Origin: Duganella sp. Root1480D1
Lineage (GTDB): Bacteria > Pseudomonadota > Gammaproteobacteria > Burkholderiales > Burkholderiaceae_D
Direction of reading: 5' to 3'
DNA: 64,000 nucleotides
Assembly (NCBI RefSeq): GCF_001427305.1
Contig: NZ_LMFZ01000009.1
Span: forward strand, 54,440 to 118,439
The notes beneath the pieces are model-generated. The model saw only the letters and a list, made by a program, of their open reading frames with translations. It made no database searches and was not told the origin of the DNA. Shown here piece by piece: positions 47,185 through 55,738 of this stretch (positions are counted from its first letter, which is position 1; every line of letters begins with the position of its first letter). The position numbers were made by a program, and so were the translations under genes.

Positions 47185-47862
47185 TCAGTATTTGACGGTA
47201 CGCACGCCGTCTGGGGTACCCAGCAGGCACACATTGGCGCCGCGGGCAGCGAACAGGCCGACGGCTACTACGCCGACGATCTGGTTAATCGTGGTTTCCA
47301 GGGCGACCGGGTCGGTGATCGACAGGCCAGCCACGTCGATGATATTGCCGCCATTGTCGGTCACAAAGATTTCGTCGGAACCGGCCTTGCTGCGAACCTT
47401 AGGCTGGCCGCCCAGGGCTGCCAGCTGGCGCATCACCGCATTGCGGGCCATTGGCAGCACTTCCACCGGCAGCGGGAATTTGCCCAGGGTCTCTACCAAT
47501 TTGGAACCATCGGCGATGCAGACGAACTGCTTCGACACCGAAGCCACGATCTTTTCGCGGGTCAGGGCTGCGCCACCGCCTTTGATCATGTGGCCTGCCG
47601 CATTGATCTCATCGGCGCCGTCAATGTACACCGCGATTTCCGAAACCTCGTTAAGATCATAGACAGGAATGCCGTGACCGGCCAGGCGCGCTGCAGTCGC
47701 TTCCGACGAGGCAACAGCCCCCTTGATGCGGTGCTTGATCTTGCCCAGTTCATCAATGAAGAAGTTCGCAGTGGAACCGGTGCCAACGCCGATGATTTCG
47801 CCGTCGATCACGTACTCGATCGCCGAAATAGCAACAGCCTGTTTCAATTTGTCTTGCGTCAT
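47185..47862 (-). CDS. rpiA: Ribose-5-phosphate isomerase A
   Basis: A 225-residue cytoplasmic enzyme of the pentose phosphate pathway. Family motifs present: [17 protein letters not shown] (phosphate loop), [39 protein letters not shown] and [11 protein letters not shown]. The conserved Asp and Lys/Glu residues of the active site are in these blocks. Standard length. It is divergent from the receiver-CheC-GGDEF cassette. Confidence 0.98.
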   Translation of the reverse strand: MTQDKLKQAVAISAIEYVIDGEIIGVGTGSTANFFIDELGKIKHRIKGAVASSEATAARLAGHGIPVYDLNEVSEIAVYIDGADEINAAGHMIKGGGAALTREKIVASVSKQFVCIADGSKLVETLGKFPLPVEVLPMARNAVMRQLAALGGQPKVRSKAGSDEIFVTDNGGNIIDVAGLSITDPVALETTINQIVGVVAVGLFAARGANVCLLGTPDGVRTVKY

Positions 47863-47931
47863 AGTTACAATGGATTCAATAAAGGTTGCCTATTTTATCC
47901 GAACTGCCAACTGAAGCCGGGAAAAACGCCA

Positions 47932-48297
47932 ATGAAGCCAAGTACCGTATTAATCGTGGATGACAGCCGCGTGTCGCGCATGCTGACCCGCCAGCACATC
48001 CAGGTGCGCCATGCCGACTGGGTTGTTGAAGAAGCCGCCACCGGCGACGAGGCCATCGCCAAGGCCAAGGGCTTGCAGCCCGACCTGGTGCTGCTGGACG
48101 TGAATATGCCGGGCATGAATGGCGTCGATGCCGCCGCCGCACTGCGTGCGATGCTGCCCAATGCCCACATCTCCCTGCTGACTGCCAATGTCCAGGCCGC
48201 CACCCGCCAGCGCGCCGAGGAAATCGGCGTCGGCTTCATGGAGAAACCGATTACCGCCGAGCGCATCGCGCAACTGATTGCGCCGCTGGAAGCCTGA
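47932..48297 (+). CDS. Single-domain response regulator (CheY-like receiver)
   Basis: A 121-residue stand-alone receiver: MKPSTVLIVDDSRVSRML (acidic pair Asp10-Asp11), phospho-acceptor Asp56 in LVLLDVNMPGMNG, LLTANVQ with the switch Thr, and MEKPITAERI with the conserved Lys. There is no output domain, so it signals by protein contact. The ATG at 47932 is chosen because the longer frame to 47590 is antisense to rpiA. It sits 2 bp before the CheC-family gene, which probably dephosphorylates it. Confidence 0.92.
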   Translation: MKPSTVLIVDDSRVSRMLTRQHIQVRHADWVVEEAATGDEAIAKAKGLQPDLVLLDVNMPGMNGVDAAAALRAMLPNAHISLLTANVQAATRQRAEEIGVGFMEKPITAERIAQLIAPLEA

Positions 48298-48299
48298 CC

Positions 48300-48929
48300 A
48301 TGGTCCGGCTCACCGAACTGGAGCACGACGCCCTCGTCGAGCTGTTCAATATTGGCGTGGGCCAGGCTGCCTCCGCCATGAGCGAGATCGTCAACGAAAC
48401 GGTCACCATGTCGGTGCCTGCCATCAGCTTCCTGACCCGTGCCACCGCCGCCAAATTGCTGACCAGCCGCAGCGCCGGCAACGGCCGCCTGTGCGGCATC
48501 AGCCAGCACTACAGCGGTGCCTTCGACACGCAAGCGATCCTGATGTTCCCGGAAGAGAAGAGCCAGGAAATCGTGCGCCTGATGGTGGGCGAAGCGATGC
48601 CGCTGGCCGAATTGTCGGCCATGGAACAGGAAGCGATGAGCGAGATCGGCAATATCCTGCTGAACAGCTGCGTCGGTTCGCTGGCCAACCTGCTGGGGCA
48701 CGAGCTGCATGGCTCGCTGCCCGCTTACCACATCGGCTACAGTGAAGAAATCCTGGCCCATGCCGGCAGCGGCGAAAACGCGGTGCTGATGCTGCATATC
48801 GAATTCGTCATCGAGCGCCAGCAGATTGCCGGCGACGTCGCCTTCATCATGGACATGACCGCGCTGCACGACTTGAAGCAGCATGTGGCAAACTTCCTCG
48901 ACCGATCGGTCGGCGGAGCACAGCCATGA
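48300..48929 (+). CDS. CheC/CheX-family phosphatase
   Basis: A 209-residue CheC-type protein with both phosphatase motifs intact: Glu14-x2-Asn17-x22-Pro40 and Glu115-x2-Asn118-x22-Pro141, the family E-x2-N-x22-P signature. CheC proteins hydrolyse phospho-CheY. Two bp separate it from the receiver gene and it overlaps the GGDEF gene by 4 bp (48926-48929), so all three are likely one transcript. The classical CheC partners CheD and CheA are not in the window. Confidence 0.9.
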   Translation: MVRLTELEHDALVELFNIGVGQAASAMSEIVNETVTMSVPAISFLTRATAAKLLTSRSAGNGRLCGISQHYSGAFDTQAILMFPEEKSQEIVRLMVGEAMPLAELSAMEQEAMSEIGNILLNSCVGSLANLLGHELHGSLPAYHIGYSEEILAHAGSGENAVLMLHIEFVIERQQIAGDVAFIMDMTALHDLKQHVANFLDRSVGGAQP

Positions 48930-49882
48930 AATCTTCGGTCGAGTCCCTGCCGCTTCTGCAGGGCGTTATCGATTGCATCGACGTCGGCACGCTGGTGCTC
49001 GACGCCAACGAGCGCGTGGTGTTGTGGAACCGCTGGATGGACCAGCACTCCGGCGTGCTCGGCGCCGAAACACTGGAGCGCAGCTTCTTCGACCTGTTCC
49101 CCGAGCAGCGCGGCAAGCGGCTGGAGGCCGCCATCGGCCAGGCGCTGCGCAGCAACCTGCCTTCCCTGCTGTCGCAAACGCTGAACCGCTGGCCGCTGCC
49201 GCTCTACGCCAACAAGTCTGCGGCCGAAAAAGGCGAACGCATGCAACAGCAGATCACGGTCACGCCGCTCAACCTGGGGAATAGTGAACGCTACTGCCTG
49301 ATCCAGGTCAGCGACGTTAGCGCCGCCGTGCAGCGCGAAAACCTGCTGCGCGAGCAAGCCGTGGCCCTGCGCTCGCAAACCCTGCTGGACGACCTGACCG
49401 GCGTCGCCAACCGCCGCCACTTCGACATGGCGATCGACCGCGAAGCGCGGCGTGCGCGGCGCATGGGCACTCCGCTGTCGTTGATGATGCTCGATATCGA
49501 TTACTTCAAGGCCTACAACGACCATTACGGCCACCAGCAAGGCGATGCCTGCCTGGAAGCGGTGGCCTCTGCACTATCCACCATGCAGCAGCGCCCGGCC
49601 GACCTGTTCGCGCGCTACGGCGGCGAGGAATTCGCAGTGATCCTGCCCGACACGCCGGCCGACGCGGCGGTAATGATGGCCAACGCCATGTGCCGCAAGG
49701 TGCGCGACTTGCGCATCCCCCACCAGGCCTCGCGCACCGAGGAACGCATCGTCACCATCAGTATTGGCGTGGCCAGCAGCGACAGCAGCAATGCCGGTGA
49801 AGTGTATGAGCTGATTAACGCCGCCGACCGCGCCCTCTACCAGGCCAAAGCATGCGGCCGCAATCGCGTGCACTCGCTTTGA
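48926..49882 (+). CDS. Diguanylate cyclase (PAS-like sensor plus GGDEF)
   Basis: A 318-residue cytoplasmic protein. The N-terminal PAS-like domain (GTLVLDANERVVLWNRWMDQ) spans about residues 10-130 and the GGDEF domain follows from about 150: DDLTGVANRRHFDMAIDREA, then MLDIDYFKAYNDHYGHQQGD. The active-site motif is GGEEF (232-236), a functional variant, and the inhibitory RxxD is RPAD (223-226). It should make c-di-GMP with product inhibition. Third gene of the receiver-CheC cassette. Confidence 0.95.
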   Translation: MKSSVESLPLLQGVIDCIDVGTLVLDANERVVLWNRWMDQHSGVLGAETLERSFFDLFPEQRGKRLEAAIGQALRSNLPSLLSQTLNRWPLPLYANKSAAEKGERMQQQITVTPLNLGNSERYCLIQVSDVSAAVQRENLLREQAVALRSQTLLDDLTGVANRRHFDMAIDREARRARRMGTPLSLMMLDIDYFKAYNDHYGHQQGDACLEAVASALSTMQQRPADLFARYGGEEFAVILPDTPADAAVMMANAMCRKVRDLRIPHQASRTEERIVTISIGVASSDSSNAGEVYELINAADRALYQAKACGRNRVHSL

Positions 49883-49896
49883 TCCGGCCGGCCTGA

Positions 49897-50247
49897 CTAG
49901 AGCAGTTCAATCCCGAAGCGACGCACGCACATTGCGAACAGGGCGAAGCAGGCAACCGTCAACAGCACGCTGACGCCCAGTGTCGGCCAGAAGCCCAGGC
50001 GCGGCAGCAGCCACGGGAAGACCAGGAACATCGGCAGCGTCGGCACCACGTACCAGAAGGTGTACCAGGCGTGGTTGGCGATTTTTTCCTGCGGCTGCCG
50101 CTCGACGTACAGCCAGATCAGCGCCAGCACCGTCACCATCGGCAGCGCGGCAATCAAGCCGCCAAGGCGATCGCTGCGCTTGGCGAATTCCGACACCGCG
50201 ACCACGACACCGGCCGTTACCAGGTATTTAAAAATCAGCCAGGCCAT
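49897..50247 (-). CDS. DUF3147-type small membrane protein
   Basis: A 116-residue integral membrane protein with three to four hydrophobic segments: LIFKYLVTAGVVVAVSEFAK, GLIAALPMVTVLALIWLYVE, WYVVPTLPMFLVFPWLLPRL and LGVSVLLTVACFALFAMCVR. This pattern matches DUF3147, a family of unknown function. The ATG at 50247 is used because the longer frame overlaps the previous gene. It lies 10 bp after the upstream membrane-protein gene. Confidence 0.85.
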   Translation of the reverse strand: MAWLIFKYLVTAGVVVAVSEFAKRSDRLGGLIAALPMVTVLALIWLYVERQPQEKIANHAWYTFWYVVPTLPMFLVFPWLLPRLGFWPTLGVSVLLTVACFALFAMCVRRFGIELL

Positions 50248-50257
50248 CAGGGCTCTC

Positions 50258-50638
50258 CTACTGTGCAAAAATAAAACGTACCAGCGCCAGCGACAGCGCA
50301 AACAGATAACCATACGCGAAGCGGTCGATGCGCAGCACGTCATCGCCGCGCCGGACACGCCAGGCACCCATCAGGCACATCATGCCGCCCGCCGCCAGCG
50401 GCGTAATGAGCAGGTTAAGCTTGCGCAGCACCTCGTTGCGCACCAGGTGATCGGGCAGCAGCCAGAGCGTGATGCCGCCGGCAATGGCGCCAAAAATGGC
50501 GTAGCCCAAGCCTGCCACCCAGGGATTCAGCGGACGCCGGGACGCCCCTTCGAACGAGTGAAAGCCCAATTCCACCAATGCTTCCACCACTACCTGGATC
50601 AGGAACTCGCCAATTAATTCGAACAGGAATTCAATCAT
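50258..50638 (-). CDS. Small membrane protein of unknown function
   Basis: A 126-residue protein. An N-terminal amphipathic stretch (FLFELIGEFLIQVVVEALVE) precedes hydrophobic segments AGLGYAIFGAIAGGITLWLL, LLITPLAAGGMMCLMGAWRV and FAYGYLFALSLALVRFIFAQ. It overlaps the flavoprotein gene by 4 bp (50635-50638), so it is translated after it. No family is recognised. Confidence 0.8.
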   Translation of the reverse strand: MIEFLFELIGEFLIQVVVEALVELGFHSFEGASRRPLNPWVAGLGYAIFGAIAGGITLWLLPDHLVRNEVLRKLNLLITPLAAGGMMCLMGAWRVRRGDDVLRIDRFAYGYLFALSLALVRFIFAQ

Positions 50639-51690
50639 GGCGTGAACAGGGCATGCTGGCTGGCGGTATGGAAATCGCGCCAGACGCGGTTGATGTCGGA
50701 ATCTTCTTGCGCGGCACGCAGCCCGCAGTAAGGATAAGTGTCGCCCACCGCCCGTCTCGCCGCCAGTACCAGCGCCATTGCGGCTTCGCGCAACTGCGTA
50801 TCAAGCGCCTGGCCGACACGTCCACTATCGCCGTCTGCCTGTGCCCATGCCTGGTCGAGCAACACGGCCATGCCTTCACGCGCGCCCTCCAGTGCCACGG
50901 CAGCCCGTGCCAGCGCATCCTGTGCGCTGGCAGGCGGCTGGCGGCGCGCCGCAACGATTTCCTGTGCCAAGGCCAGGAAGTGCCGCGCCATGCCGGACAG
51001 GTTGGCTGCCAGCGTGACCCATGCCAGCAGCATAAACGGGAAGCGATACAGCGTGCCGGGTGCCGTAGCGTGGGCTGGATCGATCGTGAAGCCATGGCTC
51101 GCCGGCACCCAGGCATCCTCGATTCGGTAACTGTGCGAAGCGGAGCCTTTCATGCCAAAGCTGCGCCAGGTCGGCTCGACCACCACCTGCGCGGCCGGCA
51201 CAACGAAGGCCCGAATCCGCGGCGCGCCATCCGGTCCGGGCAGCGGCTGGCCATTCTCGCGCAGCGCCGCGTTGAGCGTGAAATGCGTCGCCATCGGCGC
51301 ACCGCTGGCGATGTCCCACCGGCCTGTAATGCGATACCCCTCGCCATCCTTATCGGCAAAGCCGGTCGGCGCTCCGCTGCCCGCCAGGCAGACGTTCGGC
51401 GTCGAAATGATTTCGCGCGCCGTCTCAGGCGGCAGGAAGCCGGCAAACCAGCCCGCGCCCGCGCACAGCGTGACCACCCAACCCATGCTGCCATCCGCTT
51501 CCGCGACCGCCTCCTCCAGCCGTACCACTTGCGGCAGAGGCATCTCCGCTCCACCGGCGGCACGCGGCGCCAGCATTTTCAGCCAGCCTTGCTGGTGGAT
51601 CAGTGCCTGCTGGCCAGCCAGCAGGAAACCCGCTGCCTCAGCGCCTGCAGCACCAGCGCGGATTCGTTCGATGTCAACTTTCATATGCAA
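50635..51690 (-). CDS. Acyl-CoA dehydrogenase-like flavoprotein
   Basis: A 351-residue protein with the N- and C-terminal helical domains and middle beta-domain of the acyl-CoA dehydrogenase/flavin monooxygenase (HpaB/DszC-like) group: PLPQVVRLEEAVAEADGSMG, CLAGSGAPTGFADKDGEGYR, ITGRWDIASGAPMATHFTLN and WRSFGMKGSASHSYRIEDAW. A catalytic base typical of true acyl-CoA dehydrogenases is not obvious. The substrate is unknown. It heads a probable three-gene unit with two small membrane proteins. Confidence 0.82.
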   Translation of the reverse strand: MHMKVDIERIRAGAAGAEAAGFLLAGQQALIHQQGWLKMLAPRAAGGAEMPLPQVVRLEEAVAEADGSMGWVVTLCAGAGWFAGFLPPETAREIISTPNVCLAGSGAPTGFADKDGEGYRITGRWDIASGAPMATHFTLNAALRENGQPLPGPDGAPRIRAFVVPAAQVVVEPTWRSFGMKGSASHSYRIEDAWVPASHGFTIDPAHATAPGTLYRFPFMLLAWVTLAANLSGMARHFLALAQEIVAARRQPPASAQDALARAAVALEGAREGMAVLLDQAWAQADGDSGRVGQALDTQLREAAMALVLAARRAVGDTYPYCGLRAAQEDSDINRVWRDFHTASQHALFTP

Positions 51691-51727
51691 CCTGCGTCAG
51701 AATTGCGAGCATTCTAACCTCGAATTC

Positions 51728-53080
51728 TCAGTTCGCAGTTCCCAAGGCAATATGCCCACGTAGCTGCTCTATGAGCTCGCTCTCACCGGCAATCAACGCC
51801 TCAAGGTGCGCCATTGTCGCCGGATCTGACAATTCCTCCCCTTGCTTGCCTATTGGCCTGTGGCGTTCCCACCGCGCACTGGAAATCCAACTACGCAACT
51901 CGCGCGCCAGTTCGGCTGCCACATGCGAATTCAGCGGGGTATCGCGAGCAAGCATTGCTATCGCTTCCAGCCAGTTCCATTTATGGCTTCGGACCATGAA
52001 AATCACTTTGAACAAGTCGTCGCTTGGTCCAAGTAACCGGTAAAGGTCAGCAAAATTCGCGTAAGCTCCATACCGTTCAAGCAGCATCCGTGCGAACTTG
52101 CGAATGGACGGCGCAACATCGGCAAATGCCAGTAAAACAAGGGTATCCTTTTCGGAGGGAACAAGCCTTAACCAGCCCATGTAAGCGGCCAACCTGACAC
52201 CGGCGCTGGCAGCAGAGGTATATGCCTTGATCGCATCAAGATCCTCAACACTGCCCAAAGCTGCCAGCGACAGCAAGGCGATCCTTATGTTCGCTGCTGG
52301 CGAAGTCGCAGGGTTCAGCGCCTCTCGATAGAAATCTTTGAGATCGAATTGACGACTCGCGAGATGGCTCATGGCAAGCGAACGCACAGTGGCGTGCTTG
52401 TCCAGCAAGCACTCGTTCACCATCGCTCCAGCCTCGCCTTGGGCCAAAAGCAATTGCAAGGCGGCTCGACGGACCGCACCAAAATGGGAGTCCAATCCTC
52501 GCTTTAAAACAGCCGACCTGGCAGGAGCATCCAGTTGCGCTGCAAATTCCACGCTCCTCGCAGCAAGGACGATATCCACCCTCGACCCAACTCCATATTC
52601 CAGCAATTGCTCAATGGGCATGAACGCATGCCTGCGAATCAAGTCGAAGCAGGTGCGGGACTGTTTGCGCGGACCAGTTTTGAATGCGTTCCACAGATCT
52701 TCTTTCCCAATGGTGGACAGGAATTTGAGTTCAAATTCCGAAATCCATTCCCCATGGTCAACCCTGCCCGCATTGCGCAGGGATTGCACAATCACCAGGG
52801 TCGCAAGCTGTTCGCTCAGGCTCGCCCCATCCAGCATTGCCAGCACAGCTTTCCTGGCAGCCTGTCGGACCTGGGGCACCCAGTCGTTCAAGCGCGAAGC
52901 CACGAACGGAAGTGCCCCGGGAAGTCCAAGCTTCTCGCAGCGCTCCACAGCCGCTTGCCGAAAATATCCTGAGTAATACTTCAGCACATCCTGCAGGTGC
53001 TCCAGGTCGTTCCAGTTTTGACTCTCGCGTTCAGCCTCGAATTGCTCTCTTGGCGTCAGCGTGTTTGAGTAAAACTCCAT
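51728..53080 (-). CDS. HEAT-repeat-like protein of unknown function
   Basis: A 450-residue soluble protein that looks all helical. Several segments have HEAT/armadillo-type character: GALPFVASRLNDWVPQVRQA, RGLDSHFGAVRRAALQLLLA, ECLLDKHATVRSLAMSHLAS and IKAYTSAASAGVRLAAYMGW. No signal peptide or enzyme motif is seen. It follows the DUF3667 gene by 7 bp. Codon use is less GC-rich than neighbours. Presumably a protein-binding scaffold. Confidence 0.72.
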   Translation of the reverse strand: MEFYSNTLTPREQFEAERESQNWNDLEHLQDVLKYYSGYFRQAAVERCEKLGLPGALPFVASRLNDWVPQVRQAARKAVLAMLDGASLSEQLATLVIVQSLRNAGRVDHGEWISEFELKFLSTIGKEDLWNAFKTGPRKQSRTCFDLIRRHAFMPIEQLLEYGVGSRVDIVLAARSVEFAAQLDAPARSAVLKRGLDSHFGAVRRAALQLLLAQGEAGAMVNECLLDKHATVRSLAMSHLASRQFDLKDFYREALNPATSPAANIRIALLSLAALGSVEDLDAIKAYTSAASAGVRLAAYMGWLRLVPSEKDTLVLLAFADVAPSIRKFARMLLERYGAYANFADLYRLLGPSDDLFKVIFMVRSHKWNWLEAIAMLARDTPLNSHVAAELARELRSWISSARWERHRPIGKQGEELSDPATMAHLEALIAGESELIEQLRGHIALGTAN

Positions 53081-53087
53081 CTGGACC

Positions 53088-54368
53088 TTAAGTAGCGGAC
53101 AGCGCCAATACGACCAGGGCGTACATGGTCAACACGATAAAAGTCATGAACAGCAGGAAGCAGGTGCGCCACAAGGCGCCGTAGCGCGACAGGCCGTAGG
53201 CGCCGCGCAGTTGCAGGAACATGTGCACCGGCGGGATGAAGGCGAACAGGCTGGCCGCCAGGCCACTGAATTCGAAGTAGCTCAGGGTCGCGACAAGAGT
53301 GAACAGCAGCGACATGAACGACAGCGAATAAAGCGAGAACACGGCGTGGTCATACATCGTGATGCCACGGCGCCAGAAGAACATCAGCCACAGGAAAGGC
53401 AGCGAGATCGGCACCAGCAGGAAGGAGTATTTGTACGCCGCGTTTTTCAGCTTGTACTTGGCCAGTTCCGGGTTATCGACCGCATGCCGGATGCCTTTGC
53501 CGATCCAGCCGGACTCGGAATGACTGGAGTTCTTGTTGACCGCCGTGTCCTGGTCGGTAAGCCCCTCGGTGACATCGTGCACAATCTCCTCAAGGATGCC
53601 GGGCTCCTTGGTGGTCGCGTTCTCTGTCGTTGCTTCCTTCGCGGGTTCCTTCGCCGTATCCTTCGGCGTTTCCTTCGCGGTCTCCTTGCCCGCGTTCCTG
53701 CTGGCCGGTTTAATGGTTTCCGTGAACTTGGCGGTGCCGGTCATGGCAATCTTGCCGGCTGCCAGGGCGCTATTCAGGCCGTCGAGCGCTTTCTTTGCTT
53801 CATCCAGCTTGTGCTGGGCTTCCGGGACTTCCGCCGTGCCGGGTTCCGCCTCTTTCAGGTCTGCCTCCGCCTCGGCAACCAATTTCTTCTGCTCAGCGAT
53901 CTTTTCGTTCATCTTCTGTTCGAAGGCCGCCTTGCCGTTCTTGCCTTCGGTGACCTTGCCCGTGCTTGGACCCGAGCTGGTGCCCATCGTCAGCGAGAAG
54001 ACGAAGAACATGAAGAACATCATGAACAGGAACAGCGCCAGCGGTGACACAAAGCGTGTGCGCTGGCCGTCGATGTAGCGGCGCGTCAGCTGGCCTGGGC
54101 GTGCAACTAGCAGCGGCAGGGTGCGCCAGCCCTTGGTATCGAAATGCAGCAGGCCGTGGATCAATTCCTCGCCCAGGTGCAGTACAGACTTGTGGAGGTG
54201 CCCCTTCTGGCCGCAGCTTCCGCAGTAGTTGGCGGTGACCAGGGTGCCACAGTTGGCGCATGGTGCGCTGTGCCCATGTTCGCCGGTCTTGCCGGTGTCG
54301 CCTTCAACTTCCTTGGCCACCAGGCTGGCCGTCACCAGGTCGCCAGCTGCTTCGATCTCGAGTCCCAT
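53088..54368 (-). CDS. DUF3667 family membrane protein with N-terminal zinc ribbon
   Basis: A 426-residue protein. The N-terminus has a zinc ribbon (CANCGTLVTANYCGSCGQKG) followed by the DUF3667 signature HFDTKGWRTLPLLVARPGQL and RYIDGQRTRFVSPLALFLFM. A hydrophobic helix, a charged linker with KET/KDT-type repeats (about residues 225-255), and four C-terminal membrane segments follow. The linker is longer than in most relatives. Function is unknown. Between an isochorismatase-like gene and the HEAT-repeat gene. Confidence 0.83.
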   Translation of the reverse strand: MGLEIEAAGDLVTASLVAKEVEGDTGKTGEHGHSAPCANCGTLVTANYCGSCGQKGHLHKSVLHLGEELIHGLLHFDTKGWRTLPLLVARPGQLTRRYIDGQRTRFVSPLALFLFMMFFMFFVFSLTMGTSSGPSTGKVTEGKNGKAAFEQKMNEKIAEQKKLVAEAEADLKEAEPGTAEVPEAQHKLDEAKKALDGLNSALAAGKIAMTGTAKFTETIKPASRNAGKETAKETPKDTAKEPAKEATTENATTKEPGILEEIVHDVTEGLTDQDTAVNKNSSHSESGWIGKGIRHAVDNPELAKYKLKNAAYKYSFLLVPISLPFLWLMFFWRRGITMYDHAVFSLYSLSFMSLLFTLVATLSYFEFSGLAASLFAFIPPVHMFLQLRGAYGLSRYGALWRTCFLLFMTFIVLTMYALVVLALSAT

Positions 54369-54385
54369 CTATTCTTCCCCTAAGC

Positions 54386-54943
54386 TTACTTGATCAGTAA
54401 TGTTGAAATGGCGTCCTGCGACTGAATGACCGTAGCGTACTCGCCGTGCAGGTTGGATAGGGCCATTGCATGAACTACCTGCGGGCTGTGGCGCACGCCG
54501 TCATAATCGGTTTGCGCATAGGCATAGCAGCCATCCGCTGCGACAAAGACCTTGAAACCAAGGTTGCCGCCAGTGCGAGCGGTCGCTTCCACCGAGTTGT
54601 TGGTGCTGACCCCAACCACCAGCACGGATGAAATCCCGCGCGCGTGCAGCCAGCGCTCCAGCCCAGTATTGATAAAGGCGTCGGGCACATTCTTTTCCAC
54701 CACGTGTTCGCCCGCCAACGGCGCCAGCGCAGCCTGGAACTCGACGCCTGGCTGGCCTGGCCAGAATGGCGATCCTACGGTACGTGACATATGGCGGATA
54801 TGGACCACCGGGGCACCGTGTTCGCGCCACCGTCCCAGCAGGCCAGCGATGACCTGCTCCGCCTGATGGTTGTTGCGCTCGGCCGGCTCCGGCCAGCTCA
54901 TGCCGACCTGCATATCGACAATGATCAGTGCAGTTTTCTGCAT
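54386..54943 (-). CDS. Isochorismatase-like hydrolase with Ser at the catalytic Cys position
   Basis: A 185-residue protein of the isochorismatase/nicotinamidase fold: MQKTALIIVDMQVGMSWPEP with Asp10, VVEKNVPDAF with Lys84, and GVSTNNSVEATARTGG at residues 111-126. In cysteine hydrolases of this fold the third residue of the triad is a Cys at the site occupied here by Ser117. It keeps Asp and Lys but not the nucleophilic Cys. The substrate is unknown. It is the first gene of a probable unit with DUF3667 and the HEAT protein. Confidence 0.83.
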   Translation of the reverse strand: MQKTALIIVDMQVGMSWPEPAERNNHQAEQVIAGLLGRWREHGAPVVHIRHMSRTVGSPFWPGQPGVEFQAALAPLAGEHVVEKNVPDAFINTGLERWLHARGISSVLVVGVSTNNSVEATARTGGNLGFKVFVAADGCYAYAQTDYDGVRHSPQVVHAMALSNLHGEYATVIQSQDAISTLLIK

Positions 54944-55103
54944 GGCGACTGATGTGGAAATCTACGAGGGCAATAAAGATATCACATCATTAGCAAATTA
55001 ACAGCCTCAGCCCTAGGCCCGCCGAAGACAGCGCCAACAGCCGAAGGCTGAATGAAAGGATTGCTGGTATCCGCGCTGGCGAGATTGATAGTGCGATCGC
55101 CCA

Positions 55104-55712
55104 TCAGCTCAATCGTGCCACTTTTACGACGACTGTGCCGGCCAGGAAGTCGTGCACGGCGCGGCGGCGCGAATTCAGCAGCATGACGATTGCGCCAACC
55201 CAGGTCCATCCCTGCATGATCCAATTCACCGCCGTGAGCCAGCCCGGCCCCGACGCCATCAAGGCTTCGCTGCGCGCCAAGAAGCCATAATTGAGGTAAG
55301 TGCCGTCATCCATCGACAGGGCCGACAGGCCAAGGCCGAGATTGATCGCGGCACCCAGTAGCATTACCGGTGCCTCGCGAATCAACGCTGCCGTGAACGT
55401 AACCGGCGAGCCATCTTTCATCTGGACGCGCAATTTCATCACCAGCTTGCCCGGCGTAGCGCCGTAGCGGCCCACCAGGTAGACCGAGTAGCACAAGCCG
55501 GTAATGATGCCGGGAACAATCCAGGACAGGTAGAAAAAGCGAGAAGTGGTACTGAGCCAATAGGTGACCCCAACCAAGGGCAACATGATGACGAAGTCCA
55601 GCAGCTTGGCGGCGACGCGCAGCCAGAAACCGCCAACTTGCTGGTCTGAATTAGCGCTGTGCTGCGCGGCGAGATCGAGGTTGGCAGCTGGTGCCTGGTA
55701 CGGGTTAGTCAT
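55104..55712 (-). CDS. RDD family membrane protein
   Basis: A 202-residue membrane protein. After a short polar N-terminus (MTNPYQAPAANLDLAAQHSA) comes the RDD-type region: GGFWLRVAAKLLDFVIMLPL, where the family Arg and Asp are present, a second membrane segment, GATPGKLVMKLRVQMKDGSP, and helices ending NSRRRAVHDFLAGTVVVK, the canonical end of the domain. Members are linked to transport or cell-envelope roles, but none is proven here. The coding DNA stands alone. Confidence 0.9.
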   Translation of the reverse strand: MTNPYQAPAANLDLAAQHSANSDQQVGGFWLRVAAKLLDFVIMLPLVGVTYWLSTTSRFFYLSWIVPGIITGLCYSVYLVGRYGATPGKLVMKLRVQMKDGSPVTFTAALIREAPVMLLGAAINLGLGLSALSMDDGTYLNYGFLARSEALMASGPGWLTAVNWIMQGWTWVGAIVMLLNSRRRAVHDFLAGTVVVKVARLS

Positions 55713-55738
55713 GGGTGCGAAAATGTGCCTTAAAGCAA

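Noticed and set aside
54982..55224. 80-codon minus-strand frame between the isochorismatase-like and RDD genes
   Set aside because: Arg/Pro-rich start and overlap with the RDD gene in another frame; no ribosome-binding site or domain.
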